Positions 1 to 8,542 of a DNA stretch of 14,987 nt are shown here, in pieces; within the stretch, counting starts at the first letter, position 1, and each line of letters opens with the position of its first letter. The notes beneath the pieces are model-generated. The model was given only the letters and a program-made list of their open reading frames with translations. It made no database searches and was not told the DNA's origin. The position numbers were made by a program, and so were the translations under genes. Origin of the DNA: Peptococcaceae bacterium UBA3937 (GTDB taxonomy: Bacteria; Bacillota; Peptococcia; DRI-13; DTU073); NCBI GenBank assembly GCA_002385735.1, contig DGEB01000038.1, forward strand, positions 1,032 through 16,018, written 5' to 3'.

Positions 1-2
1 GG

Positions 3-545
3 CTGCTGCATCCGGCCGGGCAAAGCCTGGCCAACCGGAAGCGGTGCCTGGCCGATTTGAAAAGCATCGGCTATCAGGTGGGCACCGGCATCATGGTCGG
101 TTCGCCCTACCAGACAACCGAACACCTGGCGGAGGACCTGTTGTTCATGCACGAGCTCCAGCCGCAAATGATTGGCATCGGTCCCTTTATCCCGCACCAA
201 GACACCATCTTTGCGGGTTTTCCGGTCGGCAGCCTGGATTTGACCTTAAGCTTAATCGGGATCCTGCGGTTAATGTTCCCTGACGTCTTAATTCCAGCTA
301 CTACGGCTTTAGGGACCATTCATCCTAAAGGACGGGAACTGGGGATTTTGGCAGGTGCCAATGTGGTGATGCCCAATCTTTCTCCGGTGCAGGTAAGAAG
401 TAAGTATTTGCTCTATGACAACAAGATTTGCACCGGCGAAGAAGCGGCGGAGTGCAGCGACTGTCTCCAAAAACGCCTGCAGCAAATCGGCTACGAAATG
501 GTGGTCGATCGGGGGGATTACCGCAAGGTAGCGCAAGCGCAATAG
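3..545 (+). CDS. hydE: [FeFe]-hydrogenase maturase HydE (radical SAM), 3' part only
   Basis: HydE is a radical SAM enzyme that works with HydG and HydF to build the diiron subcluster of the [FeFe]-hydrogenase H-cluster in the cytoplasm. The frame is open from the first bases of the window and encodes about 180 C-terminal residues, roughly half of a normal HydE of about 350 residues, so the N-terminal CX3CX2C cluster motif is outside the window. Diagnostic stretches are GIGPFIPHQDT, IPATTALGTIHPKGRE and GANVVMPNLSP, all typical of the HydE barrel. Near the end there is a C-x7-C-x2-C cysteine set (codons at 429, 453 and 462), with the same spacing as the accessory cluster site that I recall from Thermotoga HydE. 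A TTG at 57 is an internal codon, not the start. hydG follows 85 bases downstream, so the two are probably cotranscribed. BioB and PylB are relatives, but the C-terminal cysteines and the hydG neighbour favour HydE. Confidence 0.93.
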   Translation: MLHPAGQSLANRKRCLADLKSIGYQVGTGIMVGSPYQTTEHLAEDLLFMHELQPQMIGIGPFIPHQDTIFAGFPVGSLDLTLSLIGILRLMFPDVLIPATTALGTIHPKGRELGILAGANVVMPNLSPVQVRSKYLLYDNKICTGEEAAECSDCLQKRLQQIGYEMVVDRGDYRKVAQAQ

Positions 546-613
546 AAATTCAATAGGAAAAAGGATTCGGAAAAAGCCCAATAAAAAAAGCAGTGAATTG
601 GTTGAAAACAAAG

Positions 614-623
614 AAAGGAGGGG
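614..623 (+). promoter_or_regulatory. Ribosome binding site of hydG
   Basis: AAAGGAGGGG lies upstream of the ATG at 631; its AGGAGG core (616-621) is 9 bases from that ATG. It decides the start: the frame is also open from a TTG at 598, but that codon has no Shine-Dalgarno sequence. Confidence 0.8.
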
Positions 624-630
624 TGTTGCT

Positions 631-2061
631 ATGTATCAATATAACGTAGCATCACGGGATGCCAATGAATTTATCGCGGATGAAGAGATCAGGTCATCCT
701 TAAACGAAGCCGTCAAATTAGCGCAGGACAAGGATTATGTAGCCGGCCTTCTCGCCAAGGCCAGGGAGTATAAAGGATTGTCGCACCGGGAAGCGGCTGT
801 TTTATTGGAGATAGATGATGACGAAATTATCGCTCAAATGTTTAAAATCGCCAAAAAGGTGAAAGAAAAAATCTACGGGAAGCGGATCGTGCTTTTTGCC
901 CCGCTATATTTATCCAGCTATTGTGTCAACAACTGTAAATACTGTGGCTATAAATGTTCGAACAAAATCGGCCGGTACCAGCTTTCCCAGGAAGAAGTAA
1001 GGGAAGAAGTGCGGGCCTTGGAGACCCTGGGGCATAAAAGGCTGCTCCTGGAAGCCGGGGAAGACGACGAGCGCTGCCCAATTGAATATATCCTGGAATG
1101 TATCAAAACCATCTACAACGAAAAATTTGCCAACGGGGCGATTCGCCGTGTGAATGTGGATATTGCCGCCACCAGCGTGGAAAATTACCGCAAGTTGAAA
1201 GAGGCGGGAATCGGTACCTACATCCTGTTCCAGGAAACGTACCACAAACCGACTTATCTTGATATGCACCGCGGGCCCAAGCAGAATTACGAGTGGCATA
1301 CGGAAGCCATGGACCGGGCGATGCAGGGCGGTATCGACGATGTAGGGATCGGAGCCTTATTTGGTCTGTACGATTACCGGTACGAAACCGTGGGTTTATT
1401 AATGCATGCCGAGCACTTGGAAGCGGTGTACGGCGTTGGCCCTCATACCATTTCCGTGCCCAGGTTGTTGCCGGCTTATGGGGTGGACTACGACCAATTC
1501 CCTTATCTGGTGAACGACAGGGATTTTAAAAAGCTGGTGGCCGTCATCCGTTTGGCGGTTCCTTATACCGGCATGATTCTTTCCACCAGGGAAACGGCGG
1601 AGTTCCGGAAAGAACTTTTGGAAGTGGGGATTTCGCAGATGAGTGCCGGTTCCTGTGTGGGGGTCGGTGGATACGCTCAGAGAGCGAAAGCCGAGGCGGA
1701 AGGATGCGAGGAAAAACCGCAGTTTGACCTGGCGGATCACCGCAAGCCCCTGGATGTGATTAAAGGGCTGGTTAAGGATGGCTATGTGCCTAGTTACTGT
1801 ACCGCCTGTTACCGGGAAGGGAGAACGGGCGACCGGTTTATGGCTTTGGCTAAAACGGGGGAAATCGCCAACTGCTGTTTACCCAATGCCCTGTTAACCT
1901 TTGAGGAATACCTGAATGACTATGCTGATGAAGAATTAACAGAAATGGGCCGCAAAATGATTGATGAGGAGATTAAAACCGTCCCCAATGAAAAACAGCG
2001 GGCGAAGGCGTTGGAATACCTGCGGCGCATCCGCCAGGGCGAAAGGGATTTACGTTTCTAA
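631..2061 (+). CDS. hydG: [FeFe]-hydrogenase maturase HydG (tyrosine lyase, radical SAM)
   Basis: HydG cleaves tyrosine to p-cresol and dehydroglycine. The latter yields the CO and CN- ligands, which are delivered as an Fe(CO)2(CN)-cysteine unit for the H-cluster. The protein has 476 residues, a normal HydG length. The radical SAM cluster motif is C98-x3-C102-x2-C105 (CVNNCKYC). The C-terminal domain carries C390-x2-C393-x22-C416, the spacing of the HydG auxiliary cluster that binds the fifth iron; ThiH lacks this set, which separates HydG from that close relative. SAGSCVGVGGY and CYREGRTGDRFM are also HydG-like. The ATG at 631 is chosen for its strong Shine-Dalgarno sequence. It follows hydE and is closed by a terminator at 2137-2178, so hydE-hydG form the end of a transcript. 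No hydF or hydrogenase gene is in the window. Confidence 0.97.
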   Translation: MYQYNVASRDANEFIADEEIRSSLNEAVKLAQDKDYVAGLLAKAREYKGLSHREAAVLLEIDDDEIIAQMFKIAKKVKEKIYGKRIVLFAPLYLSSYCVNNCKYCGYKCSNKIGRYQLSQEEVREEVRALETLGHKRLLLEAGEDDERCPIEYILECIKTIYNEKFANGAIRRVNVDIAATSVENYRKLKEAGIGTYILFQETYHKPTYLDMHRGPKQNYEWHTEAMDRAMQGGIDDVGIGALFGLYDYRYETVGLLMHAEHLEAVYGVGPHTISVPRLLPAYGVDYDQFPYLVNDRDFKKLVAVIRLAVPYTGMILSTRETAEFRKELLEVGISQMSAGSCVGVGGYAQRAKAEAEGCEEKPQFDLADHRKPLDVIKGLVKDGYVPSYCTACYREGRTGDRFMALAKTGEIANCCLPNALLTFEEYLNDYADEELTEMGRKMIDEEIKTVPNEKQRAKALEYLRRIRQGERDLRF

Positions 2062-2136
2062 CTGCTTCGAAATAAATAGAAATAAATATCATGAACCGGA
2101 TGGACTTTTGGGTATTGATGAGGCCGGACTGATAAC

Positions 2137-2178
2137 AGAACCGCGAGGGGCTTAATGCCTGTATTTGCGGTTCTTTTT
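2137..2178 (+). terminator. Rho-independent terminator after hydG
   Basis: An 8-bp perfect stem AGAACCGC (2137-2144) pairs with GCGGTTCT (2167-2174), and a run of T reaches 2178. The 22-base loop can form a small inner hairpin (GGC/GCC around TTAAT). It lies 75 bases after the hydG stop and separates the hydEG transcript from the spoIID-like gene. The rest of 2062-2281 shows nothing else I can support. Confidence 0.75.
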
Positions 2179-2270
2179 GCCTGGGGAGAAATATTTCGCC
2201 GGAGGGAAGGAATGCGCAACCTTTTTGTCGAACAAAGAAATGGTATGTAAGGAGAAAAAACCGGGGGAAT

Positions 2271-2275
2271 GGAGG
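2271..2275 (+). promoter_or_regulatory. Ribosome binding site choosing the spoIID-like start
   Basis: GGAGG lies 6 bases before the ATG at 2282. It directly abuts another in-frame ATG at 2276, which is too close, and it is far downstream of the in-frame ATG at 2240, so 2282 is the best start. Confidence 0.6.
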
Positions 2276-2281
2276 ATGACC

Positions 2282-3736
2282 ATGAAGGATCGAAGGAAAA
2301 GGCCTCGGCAGTCTTTCTTGTTGCTTACCGGAATGGCGTTGCTTTGTGTTGCGCTGCTGGTTCAACCGTTGGCGTTGCAAGGGGCTTCGCTGCAATCCCC
2401 GACCACGCTGCGGGTGGCGCTGGGGCTTGATTTGCCCTCAGCGGAATTTGCGGTGGCTGAAGGAAGTTATGAATTGATAGACTACCTCACCCAGCAGGTG
2501 ATCAGCGCCGATTCGGCCAACCACCAATGGGTGGTAACCCCTGTCGGCATAAATAACCTCATAGTTTCCGATAATATTAACGGACAGGTTGTAAGCAGTA
2601 TGGGCAGTTCCACGCTGTTGTTACGGCAGAAAAACAGTTCCGGGCTGAACGTTTTTTCCTTTAAGAACAAGCGTTATCGGGGCGATTTAATGATTATCAA
2701 TTTGCAGGGCAAAATCCAGGCCATCAACCTGATTGACATTGAGCAATACCTGTACGGCGTGGTTGGTGCGGAAATGGGACAGGGCGCTTCCCTGGAAGCC
2801 TATAAAGCCCAGGCGGTTGTATCGAGAACCTATGCGCTGTTTTGTAAGGAAAATCCGCAGTTGAATTATGATTTGGGTATTAACACCCGCTGGCAGGTTT
2901 ACGGTGGCTATGACACGGAGTTGCTGAGCAATTCCCTGGTCAAACGGGCGGTGGACGACACCCGGGGCCAGGTCATCTATTACGACGGCCGGCTCATTAA
3001 AGCTTTTTTCCACAGTAATTCCGGAGGGTATACCGAAGCCTGTGAGAATGTCTGGTCGGAATGCCTTCCTTACCTCCAGCCGGTAGCCAGCCCGGAAGAT
3101 GCCATGGCCGGGCAGTTTTCGACCTGGGGCGGGGAGACCTATTCCTGGGAAAAGACGCTGACCCGGGATGAGTTAAATACCCAACTGGCCAATAGTTGCG
3201 CCGAGGTCGGCAAAGTCCGCAGCCTTTTGGTGAAGCGGCTGGCGATCGATCCTGCCAGCGGAGAATGCTCAACAAAACCGACTTCATCGGGCCGGGTGAC
3301 CCAGTTGGATGTGGTGGGCTCCAAAGGAACGAAAAGCTTTTTCAAGGACAACATCCGGACGATTTTAGGCTTAAAGAGCACTTTGTTTGAAATTGTCTGC
3401 GATTCTACCGTCAAAGTCTGGAATGCTTTCGGTTTAGCGGATGAAATCAATAATACCGTTGATTTTTACGGGATCAGCGGCGACGGGTATAAGGCCAAGT
3501 TAAACGGCAATAACGCAAACTATTACGTTTTGGGAGCCGATGGGCTCAAAACTATGCCCAAAGACTTCAGCATCATTACTTTTAAAGGGAAAGGCAATGG
3601 GCATGGTTTGGGCATGAGCCAGTGGGGAGCCCGGGGGATGGCTCAAAACGGGAAAAACTACAAAAGTATCATTGAGCATTACTACAACCAGGGCCGTTTT
3701 GACGGCAGGCTTTCGATCGGCCAGTACCGTTCTTAA
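2282..3736 (+). CDS. SpoIID/LytB-domain peptidoglycan lytic transglycosylase-like protein
   Basis: The 484-residue protein starts with a basic stretch (KDRRKRPRQ) and a hydrophobic segment at about residues 11-34, a signal peptide or membrane anchor. The body matches the SpoIID/LytB family: YLYGVVGAEM...EAYKAQAVVSRTYAL, with E164 aligning to the catalytic Glu of Bacillus SpoIID, then FFHSNSGGYTE, and near the C-terminus HGLGMSQWGARGMAQ (H441-Q447). SpoIID cleaves denuded glycan strands during engulfment of the forespore, with SpoIIM and SpoIIP. This protein is longer than Bacillus SpoIID (about 340 residues), mostly through extra N-terminal sequence and an insert between residues 300 and 420. 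In many Clostridia a SpoIID-like gene sits before queA (often after ruvB), as here, while the canonical spoIID is elsewhere. It may therefore be a paralogue acting in cell wall or spore remodelling. The family is secure; the exact role is not. Confidence 0.88.
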   Translation: MKDRRKRPRQSFLLLTGMALLCVALLVQPLALQGASLQSPTTLRVALGLDLPSAEFAVAEGSYELIDYLTQQVISADSANHQWVVTPVGINNLIVSDNINGQVVSSMGSSTLLLRQKNSSGLNVFSFKNKRYRGDLMIINLQGKIQAINLIDIEQYLYGVVGAEMGQGASLEAYKAQAVVSRTYALFCKENPQLNYDLGINTRWQVYGGYDTELLSNSLVKRAVDDTRGQVIYYDGRLIKAFFHSNSGGYTEACENVWSECLPYLQPVASPEDAMAGQFSTWGGETYSWEKTLTRDELNTQLANSCAEVGKVRSLLVKRLAIDPASGECSTKPTSSGRVTQLDVVGSKGTKSFFKDNIRTILGLKSTLFEIVCDSTVKVWNAFGLADEINNTVDFYGISGDGYKAKLNGNNANYYVLGADGLKTMPKDFSIITFKGKGNGHGLGMSQWGARGMAQNGKNYKSIIEHYYNQGRFDGRLSIGQYRS

Positions 3737-3773
3737 TCCAATCCTGTTTCCAACGTTGTGAAGGAGAACCTTT

Positions 3774-4796
3774 ATGCATATTTCGGAATTTGACTATGAC
3801 TTACCGGAGGAATTAATTGCCCAGGAACCCATCCCCCAGCGGGACCGGTCCCGTTTGCTGGTTTTACATCATTCTACCGGCGCAATCGAACATCGCCGTT
3901 TTGCAGACATCCTGGCATATCTGCAAAAGGGTGATGTTTTGGTCTGCAATAATACCCGGGTAATCCCGGCCCGGCTTTTCGGCCGGAAAGAAGGCACTGG
4001 GGCGCTGGTGGAGGTCTTTTTGTTGAGGCAACTGGATCAAAAGCGTTGGGAAACCTTAGTCCGGCCAGGCAAAAGAGTAAGGCCCGGTACCCGTGTTGTC
4101 TTTGGCGGAGGCATCCTTGCGGCCACCGCTGTTGAGGTTACGCCGGCCGGGGGAAGAATTATGGAATTTGCTTATGAGGGCATTTTCCAGGAAATCCTCA
4201 GCGGTTTGGGGGAAGTGCCTCTGCCCCCGTATATAAAAAAGCAACTGGCCGACCCGGAGAGATACCAGACGGTGTACGCCAAAGAACCGGGCTCTGCCGC
4301 AGCTCCAACGGCCGGGCTGCATTTTACGCCGGAATTGATTGAAAAGGTCTGCCAAAAAGGGGTGGAGTGGGTGGAAGTCCTCCTGCATGTGGGCTTAGGG
4401 ACTTTCCGGCCGGTCAAGGAAGAAGAGATTGAGCGGCATCAGATGCACGAGGAATATTACGAAATCCCGGAGCAGGCCGCCCAAAAGATTAACCAGGCTT
4501 TAGCCGAGGGGCGCAGGGTGATTGCGGTAGGGACCACTTCCACCCGAGCATTGGAAAGCGCCTTTGCCGACGGGAAAGTGCAGGCGGGAAGCGGCTGGGC
4601 CGGTATCTATATTTACCCCTGCTATCAGTTTAAAGTTATCAGCGGCTTGATTACCAATTTCCATTTGCCCAAATCCACTTTAATTATGCTGGTCAGCGCG
4701 TTGGCCGGCCGCGAAAACATTATGAAGGCCTATGCGGAAGCGGTGCAAGAGCGATATCGCTTCTTTAGTTTTGGGGATGCCATGCTGATTATATGA
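3774..4796 (+). CDS. queA: S-adenosylmethionine:tRNA ribosyltransferase-isomerase QueA
   Basis: QueA transfers and isomerises the ribose of SAM onto preQ1 already placed in tRNA at position 34, giving epoxyqueuosine. The protein has 340 residues, normal for the family, and is complete. Family blocks seen are [14 protein letters not shown] at the N-terminus, [27 protein letters not shown] in the middle, [20 protein letters not shown], and [17 protein letters not shown] near the end. AAGGAG at 3761-3766 lies 7 bases before the ATG. The gene follows the spoIID-like gene by 37 bases and precedes tgt, which supplies its substrate by inserting preQ1, so the pair act in sequence. The 115 bases between queA and tgt hold only a short 7-bp inverted repeat (4805-4811/4821-4827) without a T tract. 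Confidence 0.97.
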   Translation: MHISEFDYDLPEELIAQEPIPQRDRSRLLVLHHSTGAIEHRRFADILAYLQKGDVLVCNNTRVIPARLFGRKEGTGALVEVFLLRQLDQKRWETLVRPGKRVRPGTRVVFGGGILAATAVEVTPAGGRIMEFAYEGIFQEILSGLGEVPLPPYIKKQLADPERYQTVYAKEPGSAAAPTAGLHFTPELIEKVCQKGVEWVEVLLHVGLGTFRPVKEEEIERHQMHEEYYEIPEQAAQKINQALAEGRRVIAVGTTSTRALESAFADGKVQAGSGWAGIYIYPCYQFKVISGLITNFHLPKSTLIMLVSALAGRENIMKAYAEAVQERYRFFSFGDAMLII

Positions 4797-4863
4797 CCTG
4801 TATGTTTTAACTTCTACTTGGTTAAAAGCGCGAGAGAAGATAGAACAAGCGCCGGGAAAATGA

Positions 4864-6036
<1,173 letters not shown>

Positions 6037-6096
6037 CCTGTTCAGCAGGAAGGAGTTTTTTCCTGGGTGAAGGGATAAGGAAGAAGATAAAAAGAA

Positions 6097-6110
6097 CCCT
6101 GTGGGCAGGG
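6097..6110. repeat. Small inverted repeat in the tgt-yajC gap
   Basis: CCCTG (6097-6101) and CAGGG (6106-6110) form a 5-bp stem with a 4-base loop. On the minus strand it is followed by a T-rich tract (complement of 6086-6096), so it resembles a minus-strand terminator, although no minus-strand gene is seen. A second 6-bp stem CAGGAA/TTCCTG lies at 6046-6051/6060-6065. Neither has a plus-strand T tract. The gap 6037-6224 otherwise holds no ORF or clear promoter. Confidence 0.3.
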
Positions 6111-6210
6111 CTTTCAGGGATTTCCGGTTGTTAGGCCGGCGGAGATTAGGTCTTGCAAGCAAAAAGCCAAAGGGGTAAGATTGAGATAATATGTATATTT
6201 TTCTTGCGCG

Positions 6211-6216
6211 AGGAGG
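6211..6216 (+). promoter_or_regulatory. Ribosome binding site of yajC
   Basis: AGGAGG lies 8 bases before the GTG at 6225 and supports that non-ATG start. Confidence 0.7.
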
Positions 6217-6224
6217 TTTTTTAA

Positions 6225-6515
6225 GTGGAAGGTTTAGCGATTAATGTTACTTTGCTGGTAGTTCTGGTGGGTTTAATGTATTTTACGGTGGTCCGCCCAC
6301 AACAGAAAATGCGGAAAGAACGGCAGGAAATGCTGGACAACCTCAAGGTGGGCGATAAAATTGTGACGATCGGGGGTATCTATGGAAAGATTACGACGCT
6401 CAAGGAAGATGTCATGCAGTTGGAGGTTGCCCCGAATATGGTTTTAAAAATGCAGCGGGCTGCCGTCAGTTTTGTCGAAGTTGATGAAAAGAAGGAGAAG
6501 CAGAAGGAGAAGTAA
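6225..6515 (+). CDS. yajC: Sec translocon accessory membrane protein YajC
   Basis: YajC is a small single-pass membrane protein that associates with SecD-SecF and SecYEG and supports protein export. The 96-residue product, starting at GTG, has one N-terminal membrane segment (about residues 5-23), then the family signature YFTVVRPQQKMRKERQEML, a short beta domain (VGDKIVTIGGIYGKITTL), and a very charged Lys/Glu tail that should face the cytoplasm. Size and domain order are normal. It lies upstream of secD and secF, as in many bacteria, but here an HD-domain gene separates them. The gene starts 188 bases after tgt. Confidence 0.95.
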   Translation: MEGLAINVTLLVVLVGLMYFTVVRPQQKMRKERQEMLDNLKVGDKIVTIGGIYGKITTLKEDVMQLEVAPNMVLKMQRAAVSFVEVDEKKEKQKEK

Positions 6516-6533
6516 AAAAGGGGAATACTGGTG

Positions 6534-7196
6534 ATGACCGTTACCTTGGAAACGATCAAACAAGATCCGGAAGTACAATGCTATATTAAGCTGGCCAACC
6601 AGTATTTGAATCAGATGGGGTTTACGGAGCACGGCTTTCGCCATGTTAATTTAGTGGCGGAAAAAGCCCGTGCTATTCTGACCAGCTTGCGTTATCCGGC
6701 AAGAGAAGCGGAACTGGGGGCCATTGCCGGGTATTTACATGATCTTGGGAATGTGATTTGCCGTTCTGATCATAATCAGACCGGCGCCATCCTGGCTTTC
6801 CATCTTTTAAACAAGCTGGGGATGGACCCCGGGGAGATCGGGATGATTATTGCCGCCATCGGCAACCATGACGAAGGAGAAGGACAGATGGTGAACAGCC
6901 TTTCGGCGGCACTGGTTCTTGCCGATAAAACCGATGTGCACCGGGAACGGGTTCGCAACCAGGATTTTGCTACTTTTGATATCCATGACCGGGTTAATTA
7001 CGCGGTGGAAAGCTCCAGTTTAGAAATCGACGGTGAAAACCGGGTTTTCACCTTGGTTTTGGAGATCGACCAGCGAATTGTGCCGGTGATCGAATACTTT
7101 GAAATCTTTATGTCCCGGATGTTAATGTGCCGCCGGGCCGCCAATTTTCTGGACAGTACATTTTCGATTGTGATCAACGGGGCAAAACTGCTTTAG
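6534..7196 (+). CDS. HD-domain protein, probable metal-dependent phosphohydrolase
   Basis: This 220-residue soluble protein belongs to the HD superfamily. With the ATG at 6534, the metal-site residues appear as H37 (HGFRH), H69-D70 (YLHDLGN), H80 (SDHNQTG), H112 (GNHDEGE) and D131 (LADKTD), the full H...HD...H...H...D pattern, so the catalytic site looks intact. The C-terminal third (from about residue 145, NYAVESSSLEIDGENRVFTLVLEID) looks like a separate small beta-rich domain. Its substrate cannot be told from sequence; HD enzymes act on nucleotides, cyclic dinucleotides or phosphate esters. It lies 15-18 bases after yajC, so it is cotranscribed with it. A GTG at 6531 is an equally possible start. 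I recall similar HD genes between yajC and secD in other Clostridia, but no function linked to secretion that I can name. Confidence 0.85.
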   Translation: MTVTLETIKQDPEVQCYIKLANQYLNQMGFTEHGFRHVNLVAEKARAILTSLRYPAREAELGAIAGYLHDLGNVICRSDHNQTGAILAFHLLNKLGMDPGEIGMIIAAIGNHDEGEGQMVNSLSAALVLADKTDVHRERVRNQDFATFDIHDRVNYAVESSSLEIDGENRVFTLVLEIDQRIVPVIEYFEIFMSRMLMCRRAANFLDSTFSIVINGAKLL

Positions 7197-7226
7197 TTGA
7201 CAAAGCCGTTGGCAAGATAATATAAT
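7197..7226 (+). promoter_or_regulatory. Consensus vegetative promoter before secD
   Basis: TTGACA (7197-7202) and TATAAT (7221-7226) are separated by 18 bases. Both hexamers match the sigma-A consensus perfectly. The -35 box begins at the base after the HD-gene stop codon. The region between the -10 and secD is AT-rich, leaving a leader of about 60 bases. Confidence 0.8.
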
Positions 7227-7295
7227 TATTCAGTATGGTAAAATTTTTTCTAAGCCATAATTTATTTTTAATCAGACAAGGAGGAGAGGCCGGAC

Positions 7296-8528
7296 ATGAG
7301 ATGGGAGAAGCTTATTTCTCTAATCATTATTGTGGCCCTAGTCATCGGAGGAGCATATTTCGCCGCGAAGCCGATTCAGGAAAACGTGAAACTGGGGTTG
7401 GATTTGAAAGGCGGCGTTCAGGTGAGATTGCAGGCCAAGGGCACTGTTACGGATAGAGACATCGAACAGGTCATGGAAGTCATGCGAATGCGTGTGGACG
7501 AGCTTGGGGTAACCGAACCGGTTATTCAAAAAGAGGGGAGTAACCGGGTTTTAATTGAAATCCCCGGAGTGGAAGATCCCGATAAGGCGATTGAGCTGAT
7601 TGGGAAGGTGGCCAAGCTGGAGTTTAGGCTGCCTGACGGCACGGTGGTTTTAGACGGTAGTGAGTTGAAGGATGCCCGGGAAGAGAAAGACCCGAGTACC
7701 GGTCAAGTGTATGTGGCTTTGGAATTTAAGGAATCCGGAGCCAAGAAATTTGCGGACGTTACCACCCAACTGGTAAAAGAGTACCCGGAAAAAGACGGGG
7801 TGCGGCCGGAACAGCGGTTTATCGCCATTTACCTCGATGAGGAACTGCTGCAAAATCCTTACGTGAAAGAAGCTATTCCTTCCGGGAAGGCCACGATCGA
7901 CGGCTATGAATCCCTGGAAGAAGCGCGGAACATTGCTTTACTCTTGCGCTCCGGGGCTTTGCCGGTGGAAGTGGAAATCATCGAAAACCGGACGATTGGA
8001 CCAACCCTTGGCGCGGATTCCATTAACAAGAGTTTGGATGCTGCCATCTGGGGGCTGGGAGCCGTCTTTCTCTTTATGCTGATTATGTACCGGCTGCCGG
8101 GGATTATCGCCAACGTGTCCCTGGTGCTCTACGCCTTATTGCTCATGGGCGCGTTAATTGCCCTTAATGCGACTTTGACTTTGCCGGGGATTGCCGGTTT
8201 CCTGCTGTCCGTCGGGATGTGCGTCGATGCCAACATCATTATCTATGAACGCTTAAAGGATGAACTGCGCAACGGGAAGAGCCTGCGGGCAGGGGTGGAT
8301 GCCGGTTTCGCCCGTGCGTTCTGGACCATCTTTGATTCCAATGTTACGACCCTTTTGGCTGCTGCGGTCCTCTTCTACTTTGGCAGTGGAAGCATCAAAG
8401 GCTTTGCCGTTACGCTGAGTGTTGGTATTATTTGCAGTATGTTTACGGCGATTACTTTTACGCGCTTTATGCTTAAACTGATGGTCGAATCAGGTATAGC
8501 CAAAAATCCAAAGTTATACGGGGCATAA
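7296..8528 (+). CDS. secD: Protein translocase subunit SecD
   Basis: SecD forms a proton-driven membrane complex with SecF that pulls exported proteins through SecYEG from the outer face of the membrane. The protein has 410 residues, compact compared with about 615 in E. coli but usual for Firmicutes with separate SecD and SecF. There is one N-terminal membrane segment (about residues 5-22), then the family motif LGLDLKGGVQV, an extracellular P1 domain (MRMRVDELGVTEPVIQ, RVLIEIPGV), and five C-terminal membrane segments from about residue 248. The conserved VDANIIIYERLKDE, with D311, is in the proton-channel region. AAGGAGG at 7278-7284 precedes the ATG by 11 bases. secF follows after 14 bases, so the two form one transcript, probably from the consensus promoter at 7197. 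Confidence 0.97.
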   Translation: MRWEKLISLIIIVALVIGGAYFAAKPIQENVKLGLDLKGGVQVRLQAKGTVTDRDIEQVMEVMRMRVDELGVTEPVIQKEGSNRVLIEIPGVEDPDKAIELIGKVAKLEFRLPDGTVVLDGSELKDAREEKDPSTGQVYVALEFKESGAKKFADVTTQLVKEYPEKDGVRPEQRFIAIYLDEELLQNPYVKEAIPSGKATIDGYESLEEARNIALLLRSGALPVEVEIIENRTIGPTLGADSINKSLDAAIWGLGAVFLFMLIMYRLPGIIANVSLVLYALLLMGALIALNATLTLPGIAGFLLSVGMCVDANIIIYERLKDELRNGKSLRAGVDAGFARAFWTIFDSNVTTLLAAAVLFYFGSGSIKGFAVTLSVGIICSMFTAITFTRFMLKLMVESGIAKNPKLYGA

Positions 8529-8542
8529 GGGGGAAGAGAAAA

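Noticed and set aside
910..1299. Long antisense ORFs inside hydG and other genes (also 9328-9765 and 4056-4388 on the minus strand)
   Set aside because: They lie opposite well-recognised genes, show no family motifs, and are explained by codon usage of the coding strand.
3737..3773. A preQ1 riboswitch before queA
   Set aside because: The gap is 37 bases, and I see neither a preQ1 aptamer fold nor an associated terminator.
4805..4827. Inverted repeat TTTTAAC/GTTAAAA between queA and tgt as a terminator
   Set aside because: The stem is only 7 bp, almost all A-T, and has no T tract, so it is too weak to support.
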